Positions 17,242 to 25,940 are shown, counted from the first letter of the stretch. The stretch is DNA of 64,000 nt from Flavobacterium sp. TR2 (GCF_025252405.1 NZ_CP104307.1:62001-126000), one strand, 5' to 3'. Notes: a model not told the origin generated them from the letters alone. Translations and numbers: made by a program.

Positions 17242-17751
17242 ATGAGTTTTACTATTGGTTCGCCTGATTTATTGCTAAGCAAAGAAATCGCTTTTGATCA
17301 AGCAGGATTATTGCTAGCCTCTTTGCAAAAAGAAAACGAAAGCGAAGAATACAGCGCATATCGATTTATGCTCAACAATAAAAACATCTGTTATAGAGAA
17401 TCAAAAATCACCCCAACCAAAACAGGTCAGTTTGTTACTTTATGGAAAAGAAATCAAAAAGGCATAATTGAACCTTTTGATTATTCTGACACTATCGATT
17501 TTGTGATTGTAACGGTTCGAAAAGATCAAAATTGGGGACAGTTTGTTTTCCCAAAAAAAACATTATTGGAAAAAGGTATTTTTTCTACCCAAGCAAAAGA
17601 AGGAATCAGAGCGACAAGAGTTTATCCGCCTTGGGATGAAACCACAAGCAAACAAGCGCAGAAAACGCAGCGTTGGCAGTTGGATTATTTTTTCAACTTT
17701 TCAGATTCTGGTCATTTTGATTTAGAAAAATTCAAAAAGATATTTTCATAA
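17242..17751 (+). CDS. MepB-family protein
   Basis: A 169-residue protein resembling MepB, first named from the mepRAB locus of Staphylococcus aureus and of unknown biochemical function. Family features visible are YRFMLNNKNICYRESKITPTKTGQFVTLW near the middle, the FVFPK strand, and the C-terminal RWQLDYFF. It stands alone, 45 bp after the barrel protein gene, and ends in a strong terminator. There is no MepR or MepA homologue beside it here. Confidence 0.82.
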   Translation: MSFTIGSPDLLLSKEIAFDQAGLLLASLQKENESEEYSAYRFMLNNKNICYRESKITPTKTGQFVTLWKRNQKGIIEPFDYSDTIDFVIVTVRKDQNWGQFVFPKKTLLEKGIFSTQAKEGIRATRVYPPWDETTSKQAQKTQRWQLDYFFNFSDSGHFDLEKFKKIFS

Positions 17752-17752
17752 A

Positions 17753-17787
17753 AAAGGCAGTCTCAAAATGACTGCCTTTGTTTTTTT
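17753..17787 (+). terminator. Rho-independent terminator after mepB
   Basis: A perfect 10-bp stem (AAAGGCAGTC at 17753-17762 with GACTGCCTTT at 17770-17779) with a 7-nt loop is followed by seven T. The left arm begins two bases past the stop codon. Confidence 0.9.
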
Positions 17788-17896
17788 AAGCTTCATAGAA
17801 GCGAAATATTTATAGCAAATAATAAATGTTTACAGCATAAAGCTACATGGAAGCTACAAATATTTCACCCCTCAGGAGTTATAAAGAAAATCGTTA

Positions 17897-20800
17897 TTAT
17901 TTCTTAATAACTTTATCTTTAAAAATCACTTTATTGTTTTCTGTAACGGTATAGAAATAAACTCCAGAAACTAAATTGCCTACAGCAATAACTGCGGTAC
18001 TCACTTCAGATTCATTTTTAACGCTAATCGGGTTTCCAATCGCACGACCATTAAAATCGTATAATCTGATTTTTAAATCTCTTCCTTGCGTTGTTTTAAC
18101 ATCAAAATTCAAAACATCTGTTGCAGGGTTTGGATACGCTTTTACAAAATAATTGTTTTTTCCGAAATCTGGCGTAGAAAGAACACTTTTCAATTGAAAA
18201 CGAGCAATTACAGGTCCATGATCTGAAGTTGTTGTGGTGTAATTTGCAATATCATTTCTTGGATCGTAAACCGCTGTTGACTGATCTATGTATTGATCGA
18301 ACAATTCATTAGAAATCATAATATGATCTAAGAATCCGCCCGAAGTTAAAAAGCTGAAAGCACCAGCCTGGCTTATTTCTAAAGTAAGCGCTTTATAGTT
18401 GCTGGTATCTGTAACAAAGTTTTCGTAAGTTGATGGATTGTTGGTGCCAAAAACTGATTTTTTCACATCGTCGTTGTAATCTCCCAAAATAATTAAATTG
18501 TCATTTGGATAATGCGCATCTAAACTATCTTTAAAAACTTGCGTATCATACTTGCGTCTGGTATATGTTGTCATGTCAGAACCGCTGTTTGCACGGGCAT
18601 GAACGTCTATAACCTTAATTTCATTCTTAACTCCGTTAAGATTGGTTTCTAAAGTTACGATATAAGGCAAACGCCCTGAAGAGAAGAATCCTGAACTTGG
18701 ATGCACTGGTGGGTTACTTGCCGGAAGCGGATAATTTGCCAAAGTTTTAGTGCCTGCAACCAATTCGTCATAAAACTCTTTAAACATTACTCGAGTTTTT
18801 TTCAAAGTAGCAGTTTGAGTATTATAAATAACGACTAGCTTTTGAGGCGGAAAACTTGGGTCTGAATTCGGGTCCCATGAATATGACCATACTGGAGAAG
18901 TAGTCTTATTGAATGTTTTTCCGTTTACATTTAGCTTCAGAATTAAATCGTCTATAGCAGCGTCGCTAGAAACTTCTTGAACCACATAAACATCAGCATC
19001 CAATTTATTCATCACTTTTGCCACGTTTTCGATTTGAAGTGCATTGTCTGCAGGTCCATTACTAGGATTATCTGAACCAAAAAATTCTAAATTATAAGTA
19101 ACCACATCAAAAGTTTCTGATTTTGGCAGAGAAGATCCTGTCAAGGCTCCAGCTTGTTTGTTTAATGAACTTCCTGTTACTGTTAAAGAACCTGATATTT
19201 TAAATTGTTTTACTGTTGGCTCAAATTTCGCGTAAAGCGTTTTTCCCGCCAAAGCATCGGCAGCTGTAACTACGATACTTGATGAAAACGAAATATTATC
19301 TGCCGATATTTTGTATGATGCTGGAGCGGCAATTGTAATGTCTCCATAACCTTCTGCTTTAAAATTAAAAGATTGGGCATCTGAAATTGTATTTACATTG
19401 ACAACGCCAAAATCTAAAACAGGATTCAAATCTACATAACCCGCCTCGTCTGTTACAGCAAAATCATCAAATGACCATTCAGACGCAAAGTTTGTTCCTC
19501 CCTTTGTCGTTTCATAAACCCAAGCCAGATAAGTATGATCTGTTTTATAATCTGTCAATTTAATGTATTGAGATTGCACATAGCTTCCTGTGTTTGTCGG
19601 GAATTTACCGTCTATTTCTACCCATGTTGCCGTATTTGGATTACTTACGCCATCATAATTGGTTGAAACCATTAATTTTAAACCAGGCCCAGCATAAAAT
19701 TTACGAGAGTAAAAAGATAACAATGGGAAGTTGCCAAAATTATTCAAGCGCAATTTAGGCGAAATCAGCCAGTCTTTACTTGCTCCAGTATCCGAATATC
19801 CATTAACTAAAACGGCTCCAGTTCCAGAATTTACATTTCGAGCAACAGCAGTGTACCCCCATTTATTTAAAGGCCCTGCCTCATCATACTGTGTCCAGCC
19901 ACTGTTAGCTAAAACATTAGGATCGTCAAAATTCTGTTTAAAAGGATCAATTCCAATTCCAGCCAATGCCACTGTTTTTGTTACCGCTCCTGTAGATTCA
20001 TGTGTTATCTGCCCACTGAAACCAGAAACTGCATTTGGCGTAAATTTTACATATACTGTTGGAGTTACGTTAGAAGCAAAATCAGCAGGAAAAAATGTCA
20101 GTGATGAAGCAAAAGTGTTATTATCTCTAGAGATTGTAAAATTTGCCGAAGAAGTTAAAACCAAATTATCCGTAAGATCTGTAGCCTGAACCTGATAGCT
20201 TAAAGTTTTAAAGTCATGATTAGATTCTAAAATACCAAAATCTAAAGTAGAAGTCGTTGTAGAAATTTCAGGACTTGCCACACTCAAAGTTGCCGCATCA
20301 ACTTTACTAACTGCCGTTTGTTGATGTCCGAAAAGATCCTCTGATACAGAAAAAATAGAATATCCTGTATTTAAAGCTAATCCCGTAAAGCTTTTTTTAT
20401 ACTCCTGCGATTGATCTGTTATATCTAAGAAACCAGATTGCAAAGCTGCATTTCCTGCGGCGTCCTGGCCTGCCTTTATTTGTGTTGGCGTTGGCTCAGC
20501 ACTGCCGTTTGGCAGCAAAACATAATACGTTTTTCCTACCTCATCTATTTTATTAGTAAAGTCAAAACCTGAAGATAAAACATTGCTTACTTTCGGATAA
20601 CCTGCTTCAGTAATAGGCGCCTTATTATCACTTCTAATATCGATATTATCAATTGCAAAAGACTGGCGAGAACCACTTGATCCCGACATCAATCTTGCAA
20701 TCCATCTTATCTGAACTACAGTTTGATTATCGCAATCAGATGGCAATTTAACTATTTTCTTTGTTACACGATTATCTAATGGTTCGGTAACTGATCCAGT

Positions 20801-21325
20801 CTGCACGGTTTTACTATCATTAGAATATTCAGAACCTTGTACATTTATAAAAGGTCCGCTAGTTCCAACACGATATTGCAAAGCCATTTCCTGAAGACGA
20901 TTATTAGACGCTCCGTCATAAAGGTTTCGTATGATCATCGCATCATACATAACCCAAATATCCGTTTTTTCAAATGTTGAAAAAGCAAAACCTATTGAAA
21001 GATCAGCTGAAGTGGTATTTAAGAAACCTATTTTTCCATTGTAGTTGTGAATATTACCACTATTAATATTTGCCGTACTGTTAGCTATTAAAGCCTTATC
21101 ACCAGATAACGCTGTACTGTAACTTGATGTATTCTGAGTTGCGCTTACCAGCCAACCTTGAAAACCAGCTGGATAAGTAGTAGAATTTGCCGCTAATCCG
21201 TCAAACTTCTGAAGATAAGGTATACTTTGGGGAGTTGGATTTGACTGTGCAAAAAGATTCCCCGAAAAAAGACAAAAAAAACATAAAAGAGCCAAAAGAA
21301 GGCGCGAAAAGTAGAGTTTTTTCAT
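17897..21325 (-). CDS. Secreted endonuclease/exonuclease/phosphatase with T9SS sorting domain
   Basis: A 1142-residue exported protein. Residues 1-26 are a signal peptide. The N-terminal two thirds contain adhesion or jelly-roll-like modules with FDGLAANSTTYP and a second domain around FDDPNVLANSGWTQYD. The nuclease-like EEP domain lies at about 735-1045, with YNLEFFG, VVQEVS, GDYNDD and SDHGPV; these correspond to the catalytic Asn, Glu, Asp/Asn and Asp-His of DNase I-like enzymes. The C-terminus (about 1063-1142, AYPNPATDVLNF to FKDKVIKK) is a type A sorting domain for type IX secretion. Likely role: cell-surface or extracellular DNA or phosphodiester breakdown. Confidence 0.9.
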   Translation of the reverse strand: MKKLYFSRLLLALLCFFCLFSGNLFAQSNPTPQSIPYLQKFDGLAANSTTYPAGFQGWLVSATQNTSSYSTALSGDKALIANSTANINSGNIHNYNGKIGFLNTTSADLSIGFAFSTFEKTDIWVMYDAMIIRNLYDGASNNRLQEMALQYRVGTSGPFINVQGSEYSNDSKTVQTGSVTEPLDNRVTKKIVKLPSDCDNQTVVQIRWIARLMSGSSGSRQSFAIDNIDIRSDNKAPITEAGYPKVSNVLSSGFDFTNKIDEVGKTYYVLLPNGSAEPTPTQIKAGQDAAGNAALQSGFLDITDQSQEYKKSFTGLALNTGYSIFSVSEDLFGHQQTAVSKVDAATLSVASPEISTTTSTLDFGILESNHDFKTLSYQVQATDLTDNLVLTSSANFTISRDNNTFASSLTFFPADFASNVTPTVYVKFTPNAVSGFSGQITHESTGAVTKTVALAGIGIDPFKQNFDDPNVLANSGWTQYDEAGPLNKWGYTAVARNVNSGTGAVLVNGYSDTGASKDWLISPKLRLNNFGNFPLLSFYSRKFYAGPGLKLMVSTNYDGVSNPNTATWVEIDGKFPTNTGSYVQSQYIKLTDYKTDHTYLAWVYETTKGGTNFASEWSFDDFAVTDEAGYVDLNPVLDFGVVNVNTISDAQSFNFKAEGYGDITIAAPASYKISADNISFSSSIVVTAADALAGKTLYAKFEPTVKQFKISGSLTVTGSSLNKQAGALTGSSLPKSETFDVVTYNLEFFGSDNPSNGPADNALQIENVAKVMNKLDADVYVVQEVSSDAAIDDLILKLNVNGKTFNKTTSPVWSYSWDPNSDPSFPPQKLVVIYNTQTATLKKTRVMFKEFYDELVAGTKTLANYPLPASNPPVHPSSGFFSSGRLPYIVTLETNLNGVKNEIKVIDVHARANSGSDMTTYTRRKYDTQVFKDSLDAHYPNDNLIILGDYNDDVKKSVFGTNNPSTYENFVTDTSNYKALTLEISQAGAFSFLTSGGFLDHIMISNELFDQYIDQSTAVYDPRNDIANYTTTTSDHGPVIARFQLKSVLSTPDFGKNNYFVKAYPNPATDVLNFDVKTTQGRDLKIRLYDFNGRAIGNPISVKNESEVSTAVIAVGNLVSGVYFYTVTENNKVIFKDKVIKK

Positions 21326-21634
21326 ACGTTAAAGAATAGAGTTTTTAGAATTCAAATTTATTGCCTTTAAAGTTAAGCTAATATTACAAAACCATAAACT
21401 TAATGTTTAGTGTTTTATAAATATTTTTCACCAAAACTTATCAGAACACTAAATATAATAAAATAAAACCAACAAAAAACACTCAAAACAAAACATTATT
21501 CAAAACAATTAACATTGAAAGAACCCCCGAAAACGCTACGTTTCTTACAAATAATATGGGTTTTTAAAATAAAAAAAGCAGCAAACTTTCGCTTACTGCT
21601 TTTACTAATTCAAAATAATATTCTCTAAAAATTA
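21326..21634. other. 309-bp gene-free region between the nuclease and SDR genes
   Basis: No gene is seen. A 9-bp inverted repeat, TTTAGTGTT (21406-21414) with AACACTAAA (21445-21453), lies about 80 bp upstream of the nuclease start and could be a regulatory site. The right end carries the SDR terminator. No good TAnnTTTG promoter was found. Confidence 0.5.
21571..21604 (-). terminator. Terminator of the SDR gene
   Basis: AAAAGCAG (21574-21581) and CTGCTTTT (21596-21603) form an 8-bp stem. Read on the minus strand it ends in a run of T, from the seven A at 21571-21577. It lies 31 bp past the SDR stop codon. Confidence 0.7.
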
Positions 21635-22387
21635 TTAAACCGCGGTATAACCGCCATCGGCAATAATATAACTTCCCGTTGTAAATGATGATTTATCAGA
21701 ATTTAGAAAAACTACCAATTCCGCAACTTCTTCTGCTGTCCCTAATCGGTTCATTGCAGATTTTGCAGCAATTGCCTGCAGCCTTTCCTTATCGAGATTA
21801 TCTTTTAAAAGTGCTGTTTCAATATAACCTGGTCCAACAGCATTGCAACGAATATTTTTCTGCGCATATTCTACGGCAATATTTTTAGTCAGACCCACAA
21901 CGCCATGCTTGCTTGCGGTATAAGCGACGCTATTTGGCGCAGCAACTTGCCCGTGTATTGAAGCAATATTTACAATGCTTCCTCCGCCATTTTTCTCCAT
22001 TTGCTCCAATTGGTAGCGGCAAGCATAAAAAACACCGCTTAAATTTAATGCGATAACTCTATCCCAAGCTTCTGGTTCATATTCGCCAGTTGGTTTTGCC
22101 GGCCCTCCTATTCCTGCGTTGTTGCAGGCAATATCCAATCGGCCATATTTGGAAACGGCAACCTCAACCATATGCTTGTTGTCGGCTGCGCTAGACGAGT
22201 CTCCTTTTACAAAAAAAGCTTCTCCTCCTTTTTCCTTTATCATTTTTACGGTTTCTTCACCGTGTTCTACATTTATATCAGATACTACAACTTTTGCTCC
22301 TTCTCGAGCGTAGGCTTCTGCCACCGCGCGTCCGATTCCCGAACCGCCGCCTGAAACAAAAGCTACTTTATTTTCTAAAAGTGCCAT
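21635..22387 (-). CDS. Short-chain dehydrogenase/reductase
   Basis: A 250-residue classical SDR, an NAD(P)H-dependent oxidoreductase. The cofactor motif VSGGGSGIGRAVAEAY is at about 11-26 and the NNAG motif lies near 90. The catalytic triad is Ser in NIASIHG followed by Tyr-x3-Lys in YTASKHG. The C-terminal VVFLNSDKSSFTTGSYIIADGGY is also standard. The Asp after the second strand (VVVSDIN) suggests NAD preference. The substrate cannot be deduced; many such genes are annotated glucose 1-dehydrogenase or 3-oxoacyl reductase by similarity only. Confidence 0.92.
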   Translation of the reverse strand: MALLENKVAFVSGGGSGIGRAVAEAYAREGAKVVVSDINVEHGEETVKMIKEKGGEAFFVKGDSSSAADNKHMVEVAVSKYGRLDIACNNAGIGGPAKPTGEYEPEAWDRVIALNLSGVFYACRYQLEQMEKNGGGSIVNIASIHGQVAAPNSVAYTASKHGVVGLTKNIAVEYAQKNIRCNAVGPGYIETALLKDNLDKERLQAIAAKSAMNRLGTAEEVAELVVFLNSDKSSFTTGSYIIADGGYTAV

Positions 22388-22541
22388 TTTATATATGTTT
22401 TTAATTGATTCCTCTAATTTACGAAGATATCAACCGATAGAAAAACTTTAAAAAGAGTTTAAAACAACATTAACGCTAACCGCTAATGTTATGTTATTTG
22501 ACATTAAATTGGCCCAATTTTGATCAAAATTCCGTATTGTC

Positions 22542-22916
22542 TTATTTTTCTCCATCCAGTTTCATGTTTCCGCGATTCTTATGATTATCTGGATGTGAAT
22601 TTGGATATCGATTTGGAGTTATATCAGAATTACGGTCTTTATTCTCTACTGTTTTATTTGCCTCTTCTTCTGTTTCAACTCCACGATTTGCATTTGGATT
22701 ATCAGGATTTATTTGATGAAGCGTTGCATTAATATCTTCATTTTCATTTCGAGCCCTTTCCACAATCTTTTTATCACCGTCTGCATCTGTGACTAACTCT
22801 TTGTTGAGTTTTGCGTCTTTTAATTCTTTATCGTGCGAAACGTTTTTTCCTTTAGATTCATCACTATTTTTCTGCGTTCCGTTTATCTTTTTTGTTCCTA
22901 AATCATTTGTTTCCAT
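22542..22916 (-). CDS. Hydrophilic hypothetical protein
   Basis: A 124-residue protein made almost entirely of Asn, Asp, Lys, Glu and Gly, without signal peptide, membrane segment or hydrophobic core. It is therefore probably disordered. The composition resembles stress-related hydrophilic proteins seen near general-stress genes in flavobacteria, but I recognise no family. The reading frame is convincing because it is open, uses the local codon style and has an ATG with free sequence upstream. It is divergent from a small membrane protein gene. Confidence 0.6.
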   Translation of the reverse strand: METNDLGTKKINGTQKNSDESKGKNVSHDKELKDAKLNKELVTDADGDKKIVERARNENEDINATLHQINPDNPNANRGVETEEEANKTVENKDRNSDITPNRYPNSHPDNHKNRGNMKLDGEK

Positions 22917-23063
22917 AGCATTATTCTTTTTTACGATTACTTTATAATATTACGAATTGTAAATGCGAAAAGATTATGAATTTTTATTGCCTTTCTTTTA
23001 TAATTGCCATCTGCTTTTTTATTTATTACCTTTATTCAAAGCAACTTAACAACCTCAATTATT

Positions 23064-23270
23064 ATGAATTTCTTCAAAATCAAAACCAGTTGGTCTAATT
23101 CTGAATTTATCTTGATCAAACTTTGCATGGCTTCCGCTTATATTTTAATTGGAAGTTACTTTCATGATTTTTTCGAAAACTATTACTCGATTTTAATTGC
23201 CATTTTTATTGTTACCGCTATCTGGTTTGTCTATCAATGGCTTAAAAAAATGAAAACGCAAAAGCAGTAA
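23064..23270 (+). CDS. Small two-helix membrane protein
   Basis: A 68-residue protein starting at the ATG at 23064. The longer open frame upstream looks like leader sequence. It has two hydrophobic segments (about 17-33 and 40-57) and ends in a basic tail (KKMKTQKQ). No family is recognised. The rluE-like gene follows 47 bp downstream with its own predicted promoter. The call rests on the start context and the membrane topology, so it is moderate. Confidence 0.5.
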   Translation: MNFFKIKTSWSNSEFILIKLCMASAYILIGSYFHDFFENYYSILIAIFIVTAIWFVYQWLKKMKTQKQ

Positions 23271-23271
23271 A

Positions 23272-23304
23272 TTGGTCTTAATTTTAGGAAAGGAACTATC
23301 TTTG
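23272..23304 (+). promoter_or_regulatory. Predicted promoter of the rluE-like gene
   Basis: TTG (23272-23274) and TATCTTTG (23297-23304) are separated by 22 bp, within the Flavobacterium range. The start codon is at 23318. Confidence 0.55.
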
Positions 23305-23317
23305 CAAAAAATTAAAA

Positions 23318-23896
23318 ATGCACCGACACTTCATTCTTTTTAAACCTTACGGCTATTTGAGCCAATTTATTTATGAATTAAAAAGAAAGAAAAAGCTTTT
23401 GGGCGAATTGCACAATTTTCCAGAAGGCACAATGGCAATTGGAAGATTGGATGAAGATTCTGAAGGTTTGCTTTTGCTGACAACCGATGGAAGAGTCAGC
23501 GAACAAATTAGAAGCAAAAAAGTCGATAAAGAATATTACGTTCAGGTTGATGGCGTAATAACTCCTGAAGCGATTGAACAGTTGCAAAAAGGTGTCGAGA
23601 TTGGTTTTGACGGAGGAAAATACAAAACCAAACCCTGCTCTGCTTTTATTGTCACTGAGGTTCCAGATTTTGGCCCAAGAGCAAAAAAAATAAGAGACGA
23701 ACGTCATGGTCCAACTTCTTGGGCTTCTATCACTATAAATGAAGGAAAGTTTCGTCAGGTTAGGAAAATGACTGCCGCAGTTGGTTTTCCTACGCTGCGT
23801 CTCGTGCGTGTTCGAATAGGAAATGTATATTTGCAAAACCTAAAAGCGGGTGAAGTTTTGGAAGTATCCGATTTTCAATTAGATAATTTTCAGTAA
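23318..23896 (+). CDS. rluE: 23S rRNA pseudouridine synthase, RluE-like
   Basis: A 192-residue member of the RsuA/RluB/E/F group, which isomerises uridine in rRNA. The catalytic motif GRLDEDSEGLLLLTTDG holds the nucleophilic Asp. Other family elements are FKPYGYLSQF at the start, KEYYVQVDG, and EGKFRQVRKMTAAVGFPTLRLVRVRIG. It lacks an N-terminal S4 RNA-binding domain, as RluE does, and the FKPYGYLSQF start also fits RluE, which modifies U2457 in E. coli. trmL follows 39 bp downstream, so two RNA-modifying enzymes are paired. Confidence 0.85.
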   Translation: MHRHFILFKPYGYLSQFIYELKRKKKLLGELHNFPEGTMAIGRLDEDSEGLLLLTTDGRVSEQIRSKKVDKEYYVQVDGVITPEAIEQLQKGVEIGFDGGKYKTKPCSAFIVTEVPDFGPRAKKIRDERHGPTSWASITINEGKFRQVRKMTAAVGFPTLRLVRVRIGNVYLQNLKAGEVLEVSDFQLDNFQ

Positions 23897-23898
23897 CC

Positions 23899-23933
23899 CA
23901 TAATCCATAACTCACAATTCATAACTAAAATAA
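23899..23933. repeat. Heptamer array filling the rluE-trmL spacer
   Basis: Five consecutive 7-mers in exact phase: CATAATC, CATAACT, CACAATT, CATAACT, AAAATAA. They occupy nearly the whole spacer between the rluE stop and the trmL start. Confidence 0.65.
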
Positions 23934-23935
23934 AG

Positions 23936-24394
23936 ATGCTAAACGTAGTTCTTGTAGAACCAGAAATACCAAATAACACCGGAAATATAGGCAGATTGTG
24001 CGTAGGCACAGAAAGCCGTCTCCATTTAATTCATCCTTTCGGATTTGTTATTAATGACAAAAATCTAAAACGTTCCGGACTGGATTACTGGGTTCATCTT
24101 GATGTTACGGAATATCAAAATGTAGAGGAATGGATTGCGCAGATTCCAGATCATTCTCGCGTTTTTTTAATGAGTTCGCATTCTGATAAATCCTATTTAG
24201 AAAATGAATTTCAAGATGGCGACTGGCTGGTTTTCGGAAAAGAAAGCGTTGGTTTGAGTGCCGCATTTATGGCAAGATTCGAAAATCATTTAACTATTCC
24301 GATGTCTCCGCTTATTCGCAGTTTCAATATTGCCAACTCGGTTGCTTTTGTGGTTGGTGAAGCCAAGAGACAAATTGGATTGAAGAAAGTTTAA
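23936..24394 (+). CDS. trmL: tRNA (cytidine(34)-2'-O)-methyltransferase
   Basis: A 152-residue SPOUT-family enzyme that methylates the 2'-hydroxyl of the wobble base of certain tRNA-Leu species using S-adenosylmethionine. The three SPOUT motifs are visible: EPEIPNNTGNIGRLC at the start, LVFGKESVGL near 100, and IPMSPLIRSFNIANSVAFVVGEA at the end, which forms the trefoil knot. The length equals that of E. coli TrmL. It follows the rluE-like gene on the same strand. Confidence 0.93.
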   Translation: MLNVVLVEPEIPNNTGNIGRLCVGTESRLHLIHPFGFVINDKNLKRSGLDYWVHLDVTEYQNVEEWIAQIPDHSRVFLMSSHSDKSYLENEFQDGDWLVFGKESVGLSAAFMARFENHLTIPMSPLIRSFNIANSVAFVVGEAKRQIGLKKV

Positions 24395-24413
24395 TCGTTT
24401 AACTGTTTAATCG
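24390..24413. repeat. Octamer array after trmL
   Basis: Three in-phase 8-mers, TTTAATCG, TTTAACTG and TTTAATCG, overlap the trmL stop codon. TTTAATCG also occurs in the octamer array at 53991-54022. Confidence 0.6.
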
Positions 24414-24442
24414 AAAAAGCTTCTTCTGAAAACGGGACTTCT

Positions 24443-24517
24443 AGCCCTGATGGAAGCGGCATCCTTTTGTGGCGGGGTTCGCCACAAAAGATATAGCGGA
24501 CAGCAGGATTTGCTCCT
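24443..24517 (+). ncRNA. 75-nt structured element, copy 1 (possible conserved RNA)
   Basis: This 75-bp stretch recurs at 58252-58326 with 7 differences. It contains a perfect 11-bp stem, CTTTTGTGGCG (24464-24474) with CGCCACAAAAG (24480-24490), closed by GGGTT, and a downstream AGGA/TCCT mini-stem. In the other copy one C-G pair of the stem is a T-A pair, a compensatory change. It lies between trmL and the convergent btuD gene. There is no T run, so it is not an ordinary terminator. Strand is assigned from copy 2, which follows a plus-strand gene. It may belong to a known flavobacterial RNA motif such as flavo-1; I cannot confirm that. Confidence 0.6.
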
Positions 24518-24524
24518 AACAAAA

Positions 24525-25301
24525 CTAATTCACAATAAACTTCCCTTTTTCAGCATCAAAAATAATATGTTCGTCTTTGAACAAATTGCTGAAACTTCCA
24601 TTCGAAATTAAATTGCACGGCTGATCTTGCACTATATTTTCTGGCGTCATCATAATCATTTCGTCACTTAACTGAATAGCCAGATCGATATCGTGTGTGG
24701 AAAACAATATAGATTTTTGAGTTTCTTGTGTCAGTTTCTTTAATAATTTAAACAAGGAAACTTTATGCAGCAAATCAAGATGCGTCGTCGGTTCGTCTAA
24801 AATAATTAACGGTGTATCTTGAGCTAGAGCCCTTGCTATTAAAACTTTCTGCAATTGCCCATCGCTAATTTGAAAATGTTTTTTTGAGGCTAAGTGCTCG
24901 ATTTGCGTCAATTGCATTGCTTTCTCAACTTTTAAAACATCTTCATCAGACAATTTATCGACCCAATTGGTGTAAGGCTGTCGGCCCAAAGCGACTAATT
25001 CGAAAACAGAGAGATTGCTTGGCGGGAGCTTTTCGGTTAAAACCAAACTAAGATTTTGCGCCAATTCTAGAGGCTGATAATCTGAAATCTTTCTTTCGTT
25101 CAAATAAACATTTCCTGATAAAGGTTTCTGAATCCCAGTAAGCGTTCGCAATAATGTAGACTTCCCTATTCCGTTTGCGCCTATTAAAGTAATTAGTTTT
25201 CCAGCCTCAAGGTTAAGATTAAGATTCTCAGCAATAGTCGTAACTCCCTTCTTGGATTGGTATCCAATATTTAGATTAGAAGTTGATAGGATGTTTTTCA
25301 T
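24525..25301 (-). CDS. btuD: ABC transporter ATPase, probable vitamin B12 importer BtuD
   Basis: A 258-residue ATP-binding subunit of a FecCD/BtuCD-type importer. Motifs: Walker A GANGIGKST (about 38-46), signature ISDGQLQKVLIARA (the usual LSGGQ reads ISDGQ), Walker B LIILDEPTTHLD and switch histidine STHDID. Specificity for B12 rather than siderophore is inferred from the surrounding cobalamin genes. It would be the third gene of a minus-strand btuF-btuC-btuD operon, but a GxxExxY cassette of about 600 bp now separates it from btuC. Confidence 0.85.
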   Translation of the reverse strand: MKNILSTSNLNIGYQSKKGVTTIAENLNLNLEAGKLITLIGANGIGKSTLLRTLTGIQKPLSGNVYLNERKISDYQPLELAQNLSLVLTEKLPPSNLSVFELVALGRQPYTNWVDKLSDEDVLKVEKAMQLTQIEHLASKKHFQISDGQLQKVLIARALAQDTPLIILDEPTTHLDLLHKVSLFKLLKKLTQETQKSILFSTHDIDLAIQLSDEMIMMTPENIVQDQPCNLISNGSFSNLFKDEHIIFDAEKGKFIVN

Positions 25302-25311
25302 TTCGAGTTAA

Positions 25312-25909
25312 TTTTTTAAACACATAGAAACATAGATTTGTATTTTACTGAAAGTTGATTTTAAAATTTACTTGTAAATTAACACATAGCTTTTGAACTT
25401 AGAACTTTGGCAGCAATTTGAAATATTCATTTACAAATGTTTTTTGGCCTTCTTTAAAAATATTAAAGCAATTAAAATTAATTAAAATGCCCTTAGGAGC
25501 TCTTAAAAGTTTCATATACGTCATAAGCTGCGCTTCATACAATGGATTTAATTCTGATACAGCTTTCAATTCTACAACTAGGCAATTTTCAATAAAGAGA
25601 TCACATTTTAAATTCGTATTCAATTCTTTATTTCTGTAAACCAGTGGCACCTTTATTTCTATCAGAAAATTTATTTTACGATGACTCAATTCTTCTTTCA
25701 AACATTCGTGATAGACACTTTCCAACAATCCTCTTCCAATAGTTTTGTGCACCTCTATACACGCCCCAATTACATTAAAACTTCTGAGTTACAATTATCT
25801 TAATTTAGTCGAGAAACAAGTTGATTTTTCACAAAGTCTATGTTTATTTTAAAAAAAGTGAAACGCCTTTAACCGGCTTTTAAAACTATGTTTCTATGTG
25901 TTTAAAAAA
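25312..25909. mobile_element. Inverted-repeat-bounded cassette carrying a GxxExxY gene
   Basis: A perfect 24-bp inverted repeat bounds this 598-bp segment. The left arm is 25312-25335 (it ends ACATAGAAACATAG) and the right arm 25886-25909 (it begins CTATGTTTCTATGT). The arm contains an 8-bp word (ACATAGAA) repeated. The only gene inside is the GxxExxY protein. The segment splits btuC from btuD in a transporter operon that is normally contiguous, as an insertion would. No target-site duplication is evident. Confidence 0.65.
25399..25752 (-). CDS. GxxExxY protein, N-terminally shortened and possibly frameshifted
   Basis: A 117-residue protein of the GxxExxY family, a small PD-(D/E)XK nuclease-like fold of unknown function. 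The name-giving motif is GLLESVY (8-14); D51 and E61-L-K63 fit the nuclease core. The frame opens at a GTG, yet family-like sequence (NVIGACIEV) continues upstream without an ATG up to a stop. Before that, a plus-one frame reads IIVTQKF, so one extra T in the TTTT at about 25776-25779 may have broken the gene. It is probably a damaged or short form. It lies inside an inverted-repeat cassette. Confidence 0.7.
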   Translation of the reverse strand: MHKTIGRGLLESVYHECLKEELSHRKINFLIEIKVPLVYRNKELNTNLKCDLFIENCLVVELKAVSELNPLYEAQLMTYMKLLRAPKGILINFNCFNIFKEGQKTFVNEYFKLLPKF

Positions 25910-25940
25910 CTAAGATACGCTTTATTTTGTAGGTTTTAAC

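Noticed and set aside
17242..17751. Drug-resistance operon mepRAB
   Set aside because: Only the MepB-like gene is present; there is no MarR-type MepR or MATE transporter next to it.
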